64,000 nt of DNA from Siniperca chuatsi (Eukaryota; Chordata; Actinopteri; Centrarchiformes; Sinipercidae): the NCBI RefSeq assembly GCF_020085105.1, contig NC_058047.1, forward strand, positions 21,346,001-21,410,000, in the 5' to 3' direction. The notes beneath the pieces are model-generated. The model saw nothing but the letters and a program-made list of their open reading frames with translations. It was not told the origin of the DNA and made no database searches. The position numbers and the translations under genes were made by a program. Numbering within the stretch: the stretch's first letter is position 1; every line of letters begins with the position of its first letter. Of this stretch, positions 51,351 to 64,000 are shown piece after piece.

Positions 51351-54300
51351 TGCGTGCGCGTGTTATTTGAGAGCCCAGTAAGAAGCAGAATGGACAGCCA
51401 GGCCGGGTGATGGTTGAGTCTGGTGATGCAGACAGACAGTTTAATGACAGTCCTTACCCCTGAACATACAAGGCAGTGAGCGCTTGGCATGCTCGCAGAT
51501 GTACACACACCATATGACACGTGCACATATATGTGTAATATATGGTGTGGCATTTCTGAAAAAGACACTTGGGCCGGTGAAAATGAAAGAGAAAGAAATC
51601 TCTCTGTGTATGACCCTGGAAATAATAACTGGAGGGGCTAGAAATGGCTAACGGGTGCTTCTTTTGATTGTTTCTTTATTCTGTTAAAAATAAACAAGAG
51701 TTTTGAGCTTGTCCTACAGTGCATTTACACCTTTCACCCCACATTTTTTAAACAAGATTTATACAGATGACACTGCACAAAACGCTGCAAGAACTGTGAT
51801 TAGCAATTAGCAAACTTTTAAATAAATTCTCAGAATCTGCATGCTTGCTACAAGTGATGTTCTAGTGAGGAACAGTGCACAGAAGAGAGCTATTCACTGG
51901 CTTAACAGAAGCCAAGCTCTTTGTGCTTTTTTTGTAAGTTGTGCCTGGCCATGGCCTTGCATCTTATTCAGACAGACTTGCACAGGTCTGGACTTGAATT
52001 TGGTGCCCAAACAAAGACATAGAGCCACCTCATTAAAAAAACATGTCATTGGATCAGGCCTGGGCTGAATTGTGTGATTTTCCCTCCTACCATAAGTGGC
52101 CGTGACTGAGCGTTGGGCTGAATGAGAGGCCGGATAGAGGCCTACCAAATGGAGCGCCACGCTACATCCCTATGGGAACCACCCCCTCACAGAGGGGGGC
52201 ACATTTAAAGCTTTGTTGGTCTGTTAACACAGCTTCTTAAAACGCCTCTTTATGGACTCAGCTAAGCAAACTGCAGCTCCTGGTTTTCTTGCACCAGAAG
52301 AAGAAAGTAAAAGAAAGAAAGAAAGAAAGGAGACAGTGAAGGGCAACAGAATAAAAGGGAAAAAAGAAGGCTGAAGAGGTTGTTTTTTGTTTTCATGGGA
52401 TATAAAGTAGTGACAGCAAGCACCAAAAAGGTTCAAGTGAGAGTTTTATTTGCTTTTATGTGATATAAAATTAACACAGATAAAAATTATTAGTAGTCAA
52501 ACCTAAAATTTTCATCAAATCAATCAAATCCACCCTTAACGCCTCTCCAAAATAAAGACAATACAATCCTATGGAGAGGACTCTGTACATCTGCTCTTAC
52601 TGCATCTAATCACCTGAGAACTGAACTTTGCAGTAGTTGGATGCAGCGGAACCAGTCATTGACAAACTGCAGCGTCTCACGGTGTCCTGTGATACAGCCA
52701 GCGCACACCTTTACCCAGAGGACTACAGACATCCTGCTGCTGAAACAATAGGTTTGTGTGGGAATGTGTGTGTGTGTGTGTGTGTGACAAACACAGTCCT
52801 GCCTGGGAAACCTGGGCTGGAGACTTAGTCAGTCTCACAGGGAGCTCAGGATGACAGTGAAATGAATAACAATGAACTTGCTGAGAGTCAAGTTCAGAAC
52901 ATTAGAGATGAACCAGAGCTGAGGAGCACAGGAGGAACAGTGTGTGTGTGTGTGTATGTGTGTGCGTGTGTGTGTGTTTGTGTGTGCGCATAATTGTGTC
53001 AACGCGCTCAGGAAATATCTCAATATGAGCAGAGCACTCGGCTCCAGAGAAGAGCACCCACTAAGATGAAAATGCACACACACACCTCCTCTTCTCGCTC
53101 CCCTCCCCTTCCCATCTCGCCGCGCACATGCAGCAAGGACCCCGTCCTCGCAATTCTATTGCTGTCTGCTGCACGCCTGATGAAAAAGCAGAACGACATA
53201 GGGGGTGCACATGCCTAAAGGCAAGAAAACGCACATTTGTACATCACAGCCCCAATATAAACATAGGGTTTAATAGGGGTTTCTCAGGCGCGTTGGCAGG
53301 GGTCCACCTCGCCATGTGCTTCACCAGCCATGTTGCACGTTTTTCAGCCTGCTAACCTGCTACAGGAGAAAATGTGACTGAACAGCCCTCCACCACCACC
53401 CAGCAGAGATGATGGTCTGCGGGGCTGAGAATGCATCTGAATACATTTACATAAAGATTGTGCTACGTTGACAGAGGCACTGCTGAGAATGCACCGTGCT
53501 TGTCATTGTCCCCAAAAATCTGAGTAATGATTGAAATGTGTGTGTGTGTGTTGGTGGTGGGGGGGTAAACGGAAAACGGTTACTTTATTCTGAGAAGAAA
53601 CAAGGGAGCTGAACGCTTTTTAAAGTCTGCTAGGAGCTCAGTGTTCCCTGTCCCTCTTTATGTTAAAGACATCAGCAGTGTATATGAACCAGAGACACAT
53701 GCAGGGGAATAATACAGAGGATAGAACGTAGCACTATGAGAGCAAAATAAACACAAATTACACAAACAATTTTTACAACCCATGAGACTGAGACTTTGGC
53801 TGGTAGGAGATTTGATCAAGAATAATTTTGTGACAATTTAGATGAACAAGGAAATCACTTTACCCTAACCGAGATGCTAAAATCAACACAATTGTGGACA
53901 GATATGCAAACACTCATGAGACAAACCCAAAAGTCTCCTCCAGGCAAATCTGATCTCTACATATATCAAATATCTTAATCGCAATATAATGCTACTGGTT
54001 TTGTTAAAGAATGATGGTATAACGGAGGTGGATAGTGCAAAAGAATGCAAGGATATCTTGAACACAATTTATCTTTAAAAATGTAGAATATGGAAAAATG
54101 GAGTTAAAGAATGTTCCTAGGTGAATTTTATTGCTGCCTTCTGGAAAAAAAAACCTGCAAGGATATTTGGTAGTAGAGTGACTTCAAAATACTGCAGATA
54201 TGAGACCTTATTTCGTAACACACAGCCCAGATATTTCAGCTCCAGATTTTATTAGGAGATAAAGTGACCAGATTTTACTGTAACAAATTTGGAGGATAGG

Positions 54301-57001
54301 ATTCTGGTAACCTTTTAATCAAATAGATGGGATGTAAAGGTGAGCATGGCCTAAGGTACGGAGCTGCTTTTGGAGAAAGCACTTTCATTTTGAAAATAAA
54401 AACAGGTAGGCAACAGAGGGAGCGCGGTGAAGCCCTGTGATAAACCTCTTGCAGATATAGTCAGCTAGCCAAACCATCCTGTCAGATCAGTGCCTGAGGA
54501 GAGGCAGAGGGGAAAAGAGAGGCGGCGAGAAGGGGAAGAGAGCAAAACACGGGTGAAAAGGGTCAGCAGGGAGGAAGGCTAAACCCCAGAAGCAAGCAAA
54601 AGATTGTGTGTGCAGTGCATTTATATTTTAACGTGTGTGTGTGTGTGTGTGTGTCAACCCCAGCTGGGTAGACATTTACTTGACATGCTGATAGGGATTT
54701 AAGCAGTGGGTGGGTGGTGTGTCTGACCAAGGTGAGTGAATGAGCAGAGAAGGGGAGCTGGTGGGGATCGGAGGATGATAGGAGGTGGGGGGGCAGACCA
54801 GAGGGGCTCACAAAACTGCCGTTACTAAGCTTGATTTCAGCGTGAGTTGAGATGATTAGAAGACGGAGGCAGAAATGAGGAGAAAAACCGGGGGGGTAAG
54901 GGAGGTGGGTTTTTATAGGAGAACACTCCAGGCTTTCTTTCAGACAGTCTAACGAAGCATAAGTCCCCGATGAAGAATGGAGGCAGGCTACCGCAGGGTG
55001 GGTTAGCTTGTGTCTCTGCTCATCTCCATTTCCCCCCTTTCTCCTCTCTTCCTCTGTCCTCTCTTTTCCTCAACGCCCTCCACATCCCCTCTTTCTCCTT
55101 TCCTCTCCCCTCCTCATGTGCTGCAGTCCCTCCTCTTAAAGGGCTTACACTGTTTATTTCAAAGTGGCGTAACGTGCCACAAGCTTACCCACTCGCCTCT
55201 CAGATGATTTGATGAAATGGCAATGATAGAGTGACCAGCAGCATTTCACCAATAAAGAGGATTGTTATTGATGGGCGGCTTCATCCAGAAAATGTGACTC
55301 ATGGCAAAGCAACACATGAAATTAGCAAATGGCCTAGACTAGGATACAGCACACTGTATCAGAACAGAAATTTGATCAGAATTTTAAAATGTGATTAAAA
55401 TTATAGTCATAGATCCAGCCAAAGCATTCAAAACAGCTACATGCAATAAATCACATACATTTCTGATTGTGGCGTGCACAGACGATGAACCCAGAGCCGA
55501 CATGTTAAATTACAGGAGGCAGTAGACTGAGACAGACAAGGGGGGCTGTCAAAGTGTCTGACTGGGTTTGACTGTGTTTGGCTGGGGGTTGTTTGACCAG
55601 GGGGTTGACTGGGCTGCAGGACTGATTTCTGGCTCGATTTGGCTCGGGGCCGGCTGGAGACTGGCCAGAGGCTGACTGAAGGGGGTTGGGTTCCCCGGCT
55701 TCTCAGCTCAAGTTGTCCCTGGAGCAAAGCAATAAGAAGCAGCTTATAAAATAAGCAAACACAGAGGCAGCTTACAGACAGTCAGCCAGCCGGGGATGAA
55801 CGGCAGATGAAGCACACACACACACAAACAGCTCTACACTGCACTGAAACCCCCCCACCACCACCACACCCCTGACCTTGACCCTTTAGGTCCTTCCTAA
55901 CCTGTTTCTGAATGGAAGTCAGTGCAGCTGGGGCGTCTAGCCATGAACTAACCGCAACCCCCTCCACTGCACAGACCCCTCATCGCCTAATCATTTAGCC
56001 CGTTCCCACGCTTGATTACTGGGATGCTGTCTCTGCATCTGAATGGTGCAATTTAACACTTATGTGGCCGCCATGGTCTGTCTCTAAGGGCAACAGCAAT
56101 TCCAGGATTATCTGTGGTTTGTATGAATTACCTGCTAAACATTAATCTGAATGTTTTATTTTCAATTCAGGTAGCTTTTCTTTCTTTCCACACATTATTC
56201 CTCTCTGCTTTACGTCTCAAATTGCATCTGCGGTCTCACTCAAATAAACCATTCAGCCTGAGCACATACATACACTTAATAATGTATGTGTAAGGGTGTG
56301 TGTGTGTGTATGTGTAAATATACACGTCATTCAGGGGGTTCAAACCCCTCCACCTTCACATTTTCATTACGGCCAAATCTCAGGCCTGTGCTACAGCAGC
56401 GTGGCCTTTTGCCGGCGAGCAGGCAGTTTAATCACACATACAGCACTACTCCATTTTCATTTCCTTTTCATACAGCCTCCATTCCACTCCGGCTTCATAA
56501 TTCTCCCCTCAGAGCTGTCTAGCCCGTCTGAGTGTTTGCAGCCTGTTGAAATGACATAATCAGTGACTTGGATAAATGCCTGACTGTTTTTCCCTGAGTC
56601 TATAATCAGACTTGGGGCTCAGTGTTGCAGCTCTGAGGAAACAGCAGCAGCAGTAACACTTGACTCAGGAATTACTTCCTGAGGAGGGTAGTTTCACATA
56701 AGGAATTTGGTTTACAGAAGCAGAAAAAAGTGTTTTTCTTAACAGAAATATGAATAATTTAATCACAGACTGACACTCTGTTTAACAAATTGATATCTTA
56801 ATTGTCAGGATTATTGATAAGATTACAAATATAAAATGTCAAAACACATAATTTGTCAGAAATAATGGATAGTTATCTTTAGCTTTTATTGCAATGTTGC
56901 AATAGTGAAATTAGAGATCTTTATCGATATACTGTATATTCCATATATATGTGAAAAATTGAAAGAAATAAAAAAAACTTTTCTGATCATTTGGGGTCTG
57001 T

Positions 57002-57051
57002 AATCTCTTCAAAATAAAATGTCATTCAATCTCTTCAAAATAAAATGTCAT
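57002..57051. repeat. Tandem duplication, 26-bp unit
   Basis: The unit beginning AATCTCTTCAAAATAAAATG at 57002 is repeated at 57028, identical over 25 of 26 bases. Confidence 0.93.
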
Positions 57052-58963
57052 TACTTCCACATAACAATTTTAACATCATATAAGGAAAATCTTCATGGAG
57101 TTACCTGAAAATTGTAAATCAAAAATGACCAATTCACCTTTTGTGCCGTATTTAAAATATATCAACACACCTATTCAAATTTCATTTTTCATTTGAATGA
57201 TAAAGTGTTTCGCGAAAGAACCAATCACTTATTTGTTTGGTCTCAACAAAGAAAGAAAGAGGATGAATTGAGTGATGGCTGTAAATGCTTTCAGCAACTA
57301 TTACTTCTGTGGGTGGAACACATTCAATCAATACCTAAGCAAATAAAAAGCAGTGGGCAGTCTGAATGAGAAAAGCTATAGCGGACTGGACAATCATGCA
57401 CCCACAAATGAACGGTCCACATTCAAGCCCCTCCATGAAAACACACGCCTAAATACCTGGTTTATATAATTTGATAGGCCACATCCAAATTTTGATCTTA
57501 TTAACTTTTTGTCCTTAACAAAAAGCTGTTATTATCCTTTCATTAATATTCATAATTTAGACAGAATTATACATATTTTATATGACACAAATGTCCATCA
57601 TTTACGTAATTAAGAAAAATATTTGTGAAAATCATTTGGTTATTACGTGAGCATAGGAGGCATGTGGAAGACGAATATGTGGCTTTGCTGTGGAAGGTCT
57701 TGGGCCTTAAAGTCTATGAGAACGAAGAGTGGATATTGTCATTCTGCTCTTTTCCTATGAAGTGTCTCAAAAAACATAGACATACTATATTCATGCACAT
57801 GCAGTATGTCCACCTAAAGCAAGCTGCCTGTTCTCTTTGTGTTGAATTATGCATAATTGCAGCAGCGTAGTACCAAGCATGGCCATAACCGTTATTAGCA
57901 TAAAAGCTTTATGCAGGAGATGGTGTTGGGGTTCATGTCCTTTTTTTCCTATGAGTAAGTGTGAATGGACGCTTTCATACCCATGTGATATGGATTAGCA
58001 TGCAAGTCTGTGTGTGTGTGTTCATACGGTATGTGTGCATGAGCGCGTATGTAACAGTTATGGCGGCTGACTAGCATACGTGGTCGGGTATTATGTTGAT
58101 CTGGTGCTTCATAAAATATATGGTCCCCCTTGTTTGATTTGAATATACAAATGAGAATAAAATGGCTCCACCCAGTTGATCAGTTGATGACAAACTACTC
58201 GTTAGTCTTAGAAAGACTTAACACCCACCTCCCTGGGCTTGTCCTTCATCCCTCTCCATCCACCAAGAGAACCCCACCCTTCTATAGTGCCCACACACAC
58301 ACATCCACATTCGGGATTATATGACAGGTTTAACATTTTTTAACTCTGTGACTGATTTTCCCATCGGCCTCTGTTACTTTTGATCTTTCACTCTGTCTTC
58401 TTCTTGTCGACCTGTTTTTCTGACTCTTTCTGAAAGTTAGCTAGGTTTCCATTGTAACGCAAACCCTAACTTCCACAAGAGTTATTACCCTGAGAAAAAA
58501 TGTGCTAAATGAAAATAAATGGATGAATGTAATCCATTCAATCTAGCACGTCTAGATTGGTGTTGCCTCACCGTACAGTGAGAGCAATTTTGAGCCTGCC
58601 TGTCTGTCTTCTTGACTGCCATTTCCCCCCACAAAAGGATACAGTAGCCTGCGGCCCCTCCAGGCTAACTACAGCGTGGGCTCTTTATACTAACCTGCTC
58701 TCCACCTCAGCCTCATCAGTGTCACTATGGACTGATTAGACAGAGAAGCTTGATTAAAACTGCCTGGGTCTGATAGAGAAGACGATAACAGGGGTGAACC
58801 AGCGTTTTGTGGATGGGTAAATGACAGCTGTGGTTACCACATGACTTAGAAAGATAATTTATTTCCAAATCCTCCACACAGATTTCAAGGACAAAACATA
58901 GCCTGTAATTTGCTGTAGCAAAGCAACTATTTAGAAATATTGGCCCTTTGTCATGGGCTCTTC

Positions 58964-58966
<3 letters not shown>

Positions 58967-59012
<46 letters not shown>

Positions 59013-59024
59013 TGAGAGAGAGAG
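58967..59024. repeat. (GA)n microsatellite
   Basis: About 55 bp of GA dinucleotides with one CAGT interruption near 59009. Confidence 0.95.
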
Positions 59025-59632
59025 TGCGTGTCGTCCTCGAGTCCTTGCTGTGAAGTTCATGGCTACACTACTACAGACCCACAACAGACACCATACAGCA
59101 GGTCTTCAGAGTGGATGATAGCCTATTTCCAGCACACAGACAATTCACCAAATTGCTCTCTATAATTAGCACTGACAGGTGAAAACGGCCACGAATGCCA
59201 CGGGAGTTCACAATGAAACGGACAATTGCACAAACACACAACTATAGACCCCAGACACACACACATACACAAAAACATAAACACACATGTCAATGCACGA
59301 CAGCAGCAACAGAGGATCTATCACCACAGCTAACACCACATTAAGACCATAAAGCACCAATACATCTCCTGTCCCACGTACACAGCCCGTATCCTGCTGC
59401 TTCTGCACTGATACCCCTGATCCCCCTGCGCTTTGACAAGGCGTAATAAAGGCTGTATGAAGCGCCGCATTGTGTGGGGAGAACACAATGTTGCATGCTG
59501 AGTGCTGTGAGAAGGGCGTACACCCGTGGGTCCCACGGCGCAGCAGCGCACCGGGGCCTATAGCAGGGAGTGCTGAGCATGCTAATGAGGTCATTATGTT
59601 ATGCCTCTCCCTCGCTCCTGCTCTCCTTTACA

Positions 59633-59818
59633 GTGTGGGCTTTGCCTGTCAGAGGAGGCAGGGTACCCTGGTAATGCAGCCAACCACAGATGTCACATAT
59701 GGCACAATGAGAAGACACATGAGCGTCTCCGAATGATTCACTCAGAGAAAGACGGGGTGATGCTCCATTTTCCAGCTAGCATCAAAAGCAAGAACACGCC
59801 ATCAATGATTTGCATAAG
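59633..59818 (+). other. Weak candidate exon, unidentified
   Basis: A 186-bp open stretch lies between an acceptor-like CTCTCCTTTACAG and a consensus donor AAG|GTGAGC. In the open frame it reads CGLCLSEEAGYPGNAANHRC, then HIWHNEKTHERLRMIHSEKD and further residues. The spaced Cys and His residues (CxxC, H, C, H) recall a degenerate zinc finger but fit no class exactly. I do not recognise the protein and found no neighbouring exon with the same character. A 62-codon open frame has a several-percent chance of occurring by accident, so this may be only conserved noncoding DNA. Confidence 0.2.
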
Positions 59819-59929
59819 GTGAGCTTAAAGAAAAGTAAAGAGGGGGGCAACAACCGGGCTAATTGTTCCTGCTGTGTATTCAATCAGCAAATGCGCAGAA
59901 TTGTGTTTCCTTTTTTTCCTTTTACGCTA

Positions 59930-60115
59930 GCACTATTATTTACAACCGAGGGGGAGGGCTTGAGCATCAAGCACATGCAAATGCAATTACAAGATATTTG
60001 CATAGCCGTTAGCAATTAGAGGGCAGATGGCAAACAGCGGGCATTAAAAAGCGACTGAGCGCCATCTTGGCTGAGGGAGACAGCTGGCAGACAGGAATCG
60101 GCCATTTTGTAAGCA
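59930..60115. promoter_or_regulatory. Motif-dense block resembling a conserved enhancer
   Basis: Two octamer sites face each other (ATGCAAAT at 59975-59982 and ATTTGCAT at 59996-60003). A TAGCAATTA homeobox-like site follows (near 60009-60017). Two YY1-like sites lie at 60061-60070 (GCCATCTTGG) and 60101-60109 (GCCATTTTG). The block is not repetitive and sits in a gene-free region. Enhancer identity is inferred from motif density only. Confidence 0.35.
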
Positions 60116-60476
60116 TGGGTCGCTGCCAGGCTGAGGCGTAGAGAGGCACCAGTCTCTCTCTGTGTGCCAGGAGATTGGCAGGAGAGGGGGAGTTGCGCTT
60201 TAATACCCTCCCTGGTATAGGCAACAACAACAAATTCCTCCAACAGTCAGTGACAGTATGATCACAGCCCAGGGCTCCTGTTGGAAGCTGACTGAGAAGA
60301 TCAACTACAACATAACGTGTCTGTGTTCACTTTAAAAACACACATGCACCTCTGAGCAGAGATGGTATCTTATCATAACACTGTTACCAGAAGGGGAAAT
60401 ATTTCTTATTTCTGTTATTCTCCTTCCTTAGCTCAATATGGTTTTCAGAGTCATATTATTGGTTTTATTTACCACA

Positions 60477-60520
60477 AAACAAGCAATTAAATGAAGAAAC
60501 AAACAAGCAATTAAATGAAG
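60477..60520. repeat. Direct repeat AAACAAGCAATTAAATGAAG, 24-bp period
   Basis: Identical 20-mers at 60477-60496 and 60501-60520. Confidence 0.95.
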
Positions 60521-61559
60521 ATATTGTACTCACCAAGAGGTATGAATCCCGTTAAGTTTTCATACTTGGAAAACTGTCCATCTGTCCTGTAATGTCCTTC
60601 CAAGTCCACAAATATGTACAGTACAGTGCGTTTTGTGGCATGACCTCTCAAAAGTTTTCAGTCGGATATTTCTACCACTGCATGAAAAAGTACTTTTCTC
60701 CTCTCTGTTTTCTACTGAGGGCATTCACCTCTACACTGATGTAAACCAGGTTTTTTCATTCCTGAGGATTTTGCCAATTTTCTTTAGTCACAACCAATTT
60801 TGCTAAAACATCTGTAGAGCGAGTCTCTTTGTGTGGAAAAGGACTTTTGTAAACGTGGAGGAGAAAAAAGTCACATGAAAAACCAAGTAGTATCAGACAG
60901 GAGGAGGTGGGCAATGAACTGGTACAACTACTGTCCTTTTCATCTCTCATTCAATTAGCAGCCATTCACTTGTGCTGCCAAGGGATCCCTGCTGCACAGC
61001 AGTAAGTGGACTTCAGGTGCTATTTCCACACACATAAGAGAGAAAGAGAGAGGTATGAAAGCCCAGGCCCGCCTTACTCTCTTCCACTTTATAGATCAAT
61101 ACTGCACTGCCATATCCTCTGATGGGAGCTGCTGTAGTGAGGATAAGAAAATCTAAGGCAAAAAGACAGGTTGTGTCTGATATAGTGGATGAGAGAAAAA
61201 GTTCAAATTGTCCTTTCATCCTGGCTCATGCGATCTTAGGAATACTGTGCGCTATGTGCTTGGAAGTGGGACTGAGCAAAAACGTCCTGTGTACCGTCTC
61301 TGATGGATCCTTATTCAAACAGTTAAGGTGGAATGAGTAATAAGAGGGAGGGAGCTGGAAGAAAAGAGACCTTCGACGTCCTGTCTTCTTCTTCTTCCAT
61401 TTCTCTCCCTCCCTCGCTGTCTCTGTGTCTCTCTGACAAAGTTTTATCAAGTGGTGTTGGACGCAGCAAAAACCCCTCCGGCTGAACCACACACAAAGAC
61501 TCTCACTGTCTCTTCTCTCTCCCTTTTTCTCTCTCTATTTTACACACTGACACACACAC

Positions 61560-62130
61560 TGCGTGTGGGGCGGTTGCAGGGTTAGGGCCCTGGCCCTGGC
61601 TGGTGCTGGGACTGTTGGAGAAAGATAGAAAGAGAGATGGAGGGAGGAGCTGGGAGCAGTGGTAGTGGTTGGTCCCTGGGCTCCGAGGCCTGCAGGCGGT
61701 GCTGGGCAACCTCTGCTAGCCTATCTCCTCTGTATTGATTTCTGCTGCTCCGCGCTGCTCCACTCTGCCGCGGAGGCTCCTAGCCGGCGGGGATGAGAGC
61801 TCAGCTCACCCGCCTCACCTGCCTCTCTCCTGGCTTGGCTGGCCTAGCCTGCCCACTCTGCCGCAGCTTTGGCTGGCCCCTGCCGGCTCCCCGGGACCCC
61901 TGTATGCAGCGCCGGGGCCACAGGAGGAAGGCAGCCAGAGAGCCCATGGCGATCCACAGCTGTGTTCACCTGCTCTGGGTTCACCCGCTTCGAACCACCT
62001 CCTCGAACTGCTTCTATCCTTCTCTCCTTCCATCCTTCCACCCACTCTGCTTCTCTTTTTCCTCCTCCACTGCCTCCTCCTCCTCCTCCTCCTCCTCTTC
62101 TTCCTGCTCTACACAAACAACCAGAGACAG
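61560..62130. promoter_or_regulatory. GC-rich, CpG-containing block, possible promoter/5' exon
   Basis: From 61560 to 62100 the sequence is clearly richer in G+C and CpG than anything else in the gene-free half (CCGCGCTGC, GCCGCGGAGG, GCCGGCGGGG, CCCCGGGACC, GCGCCGGGG). A (TCC)n run at 62058-62103 ends it. Donor-like sites exist on the minus strand (GGCAG|GTGAGG near 61822). I cannot assign a gene or strand. It would fit an upstream promoter of a gene lying outside the window. Confidence 0.3.
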
Positions 62131-64000
62131 AGATGGGAAAAAAACAAGTTAATCTTAACTTTCAGCATTTTACCCACTCTGAATGTCAATCCTGGTCTTT
62201 GATCAGCGAGAAGTCGGGGGTGAGGATTCTGGCATCCTCTCTCAGCTGGTGATGTGAACCTGCTAACCTTGGAGAGCAGAAACTGCTGGGATTGGAGGCC
62301 TGAGAGTTAAGTGTGTCAGGCAGAGAGATACTGTCTGCCAAAGGTACTCTCAGCTATTAGATTCTGATGTGCTGCAGATAGCAAAATATGGCAAGAGTGG
62401 GCCCATTATAAAAATCACCACTGCGTCAATAGAATACATTAGAAATATTTACAGGAAAAGTTACTCTTCAGCAACCACCCTCTTTTGTGCTCCCTTAGCT
62501 GCAAGAGCCCACTGAGTTTTATATTTATTTGCCCTAATGGTTATAAATAACAAAAGCAACATTTAAAACTGATGGAATATTTCAAACTACCCTTCCCTTA
62601 CCCTTGTCTGTTTGCACCATAGTGAGTGTGAAGGAATGGAAATGTTTTGGCCAGGCCAGTGGTGCTCTATAGAAACTTTGACAAAGAAAACATCTCAGCT
62701 TTTGTATCATCTAGAATTATTCAAATGGGTTCAGCAGCCCTCTTCTTATGATAATAGCAGTTGGGGGGACATTTCTTTGAGGATTCACGGTACCATTGTG
62801 TTCCTAAACAGAGTAAGCGCCGTGGCCAAATTCAACCCCCACCACCCCACATTGCACCGCGCTGCACCAACCACACAATCTCCAAAATATCCTTGCCGCA
62901 GCCACCACAGAGCTCTGATAGCCCTTCTGTCCACCTCTATCCACCCCTCTGCAGGCCTGAAAAAGAGACTAAAACCCACGGGCCGACTGCCAGGGGAATA
63001 GAGAAGTATCTGTGATCCGGCAAGGCTTTGGAAGTTAGAGCTGTCTGTTAAGGAAAGAGCAAAGGGGGTGAGAGAGTGGCGTGGGGGGTTACACTGTTGG
63101 GACAAGAGAGGCAAGTTTGGGAGAGGGGGGAGAGTTGAGTTAGGGGGACGTGGAAGGGGACTGGGGGTGCGGTGCATGTCTCAGACACAATAATACTATT
63201 CATTGGGCTCAGACATGGGTGTTAACTCCCCTCTGACAGAGCACAATGGGACTCGGCGGCATTCAGGCAGCCTTGGTGATATTGTTAGTTCAGCGCTGCA
63301 TTCTCCCTGCCGCAGGATAGAGCGCCTGCATTGTACCCGTCCGGCAGGATGGATGGAGGGAGGTTTGAGAGGTGAAAGGCAAAGAAAGAGAGAACAGTAC
63401 GTTTGTCTATCTGTCAGTGCTGAAGGAACGAGGGACAGAGGGAACAGGGGGCGGAGAAGGTGGGTAGGGGCGGTGGAGGTGGTGGCGTTGGGGGGTGTTT
63501 TGCCCCATGGCATTGGACTTGTTTGTTTCAGGGGATAAAATAACAGGAGAAACTGAGACTAAAAGAGCAATAAATATTACTCAAGCAGCCGAGTGCAGGG
63601 CTAAAGAGGCATTAAAGGGGGTGGGAACACAGACGGAACGAGGAAGGCATGGTGGCATTTTTATGGGGAAAAACGCAGCAGGTTTGTATGCTGCTTTAGA
63701 GTTTAAATGCATACTGACAGAAAATAAGAACTGTGGATGTTGCTGCTGTTTGTGACTCAGATGAGGCGACATCCAACTACCACGAGACCTACTTTTCCAG
63801 AGGAGAGGAGAAGAGATACAGCTTATAATTCTAAGGGAGAAGAAACTGTGAGAGCTGAACCAGCCCAGTAGGCATTGGGGAGTGCAGGCTGTGACTTAGA
63901 CGCAGTCATAATTCAGGTTTCCATCCAAATGTAGCTCAAACCGAATTTCCAGGAAATCAGCAAAAGAAAATTCAAATTAATGCGTTTCCTTCCACTACCG
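62131..64000. other. No recognisable gene
   Basis: Open stretches on both strands have low-complexity Pro/Ser- or Gly/Arg-rich translations that follow base composition, not homology. The segment 63190-63350 is non-repetitive and GC-balanced and may be conserved noncoding sequence. Confidence 0.45.

Larger units (their letters stand above)
51055..59632. other. No recognisable gene
   Basis: Contains TG arrays (51315-51346, 52938-52983, 54633-54653), a tandem 26-bp duplication (57002-57051) and an AG array (58967-59024). Several GC-balanced stretches (for example 53.3-53.5, 55.5-56.1 and 59.4-59.6 kb) look less degenerate than the surroundings and may be conserved noncoding sequence, but this cannot be tested without alignment. 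Confidence 0.45.

Noticed and set aside
53870..54300. Possible LINE-1-type fragment
   Set aside because: Suggestive word order only; no frame showed reverse-transcriptase or endonuclease motifs.
61735..62252. Overlapping Pro/Ser/Leu-rich frames on both strands
   Set aside because: Produced by the CpG- and TCC-rich composition; several frames are open at once, which argues against coding.

Overview
This window is nuclear DNA from a ray-finned fish, most likely a percomorph teleost. The genes are intron-rich and vertebrate. Their proteins resemble human GATAD2A, MAU2 and SLC25A42 but carry fish-type substitutions. The introns hold teleost-style interspersed repeats, hAT elements and long CA, CT, AG and TA microsatellites. 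No bacterial, viral or CRISPR-like content was seen.

Layout. (1) 1-20.4 kb, minus strand: the 5' part of gatad2a, a NuRD subunit. The first coding exon is at 1241-1549. It is separated by a repeat-filled intron of about 18.7 kb from a probable noncoding first exon near 20.22-20.4 kb. (2) 22.7-31.7 kb, minus strand: a complete 18-coding-exon mau2 (cohesin loader subunit), assembled exon by exon to 598 codons plus stop. (3) 33.2-37.2 kb, plus strand: slc25a42, a mitochondrial coenzyme A carrier with 7 coding exons, head-to-head with mau2 across a 1.5 kb shared promoter interval. As given, its exon 4 (35455-35620) is one base short for the reading frame, and one intron starts with GC instead of GT. 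(4) 37.2-38.56 kb: the slc25a42 3' end, then a (TA)n tract of about 535 bp. (5) 38.6-64 kb: no gene I can recognise. It contains microsatellites, two hAT copies with perfect 8-bp target duplications, blocks that look like conserved regulatory sequence (paired octamer motifs, YY1-like and X-box-like sites), a GC-rich promoter-like patch near 61.6-62.1 kb, and one weak candidate exon near 59.7 kb.

The genes work separately: chromatin repression (gatad2a), cohesin loading (mau2) and mitochondrial CoA import (slc25a42). The tail-to-head order mau2 then gatad2a matches human 19p13.11 as I recall it. The head-to-head placement of slc25a42 beside mau2 differs from the human order. I found no convincing undescribed biological system. 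The most checkable oddities are the slc25a42 frameshift, the GC-AG intron, a near-perfect 38-bp-arm palindrome at 21100-21175, and a hAT element nested inside a LINE reverse-transcriptase fragment.
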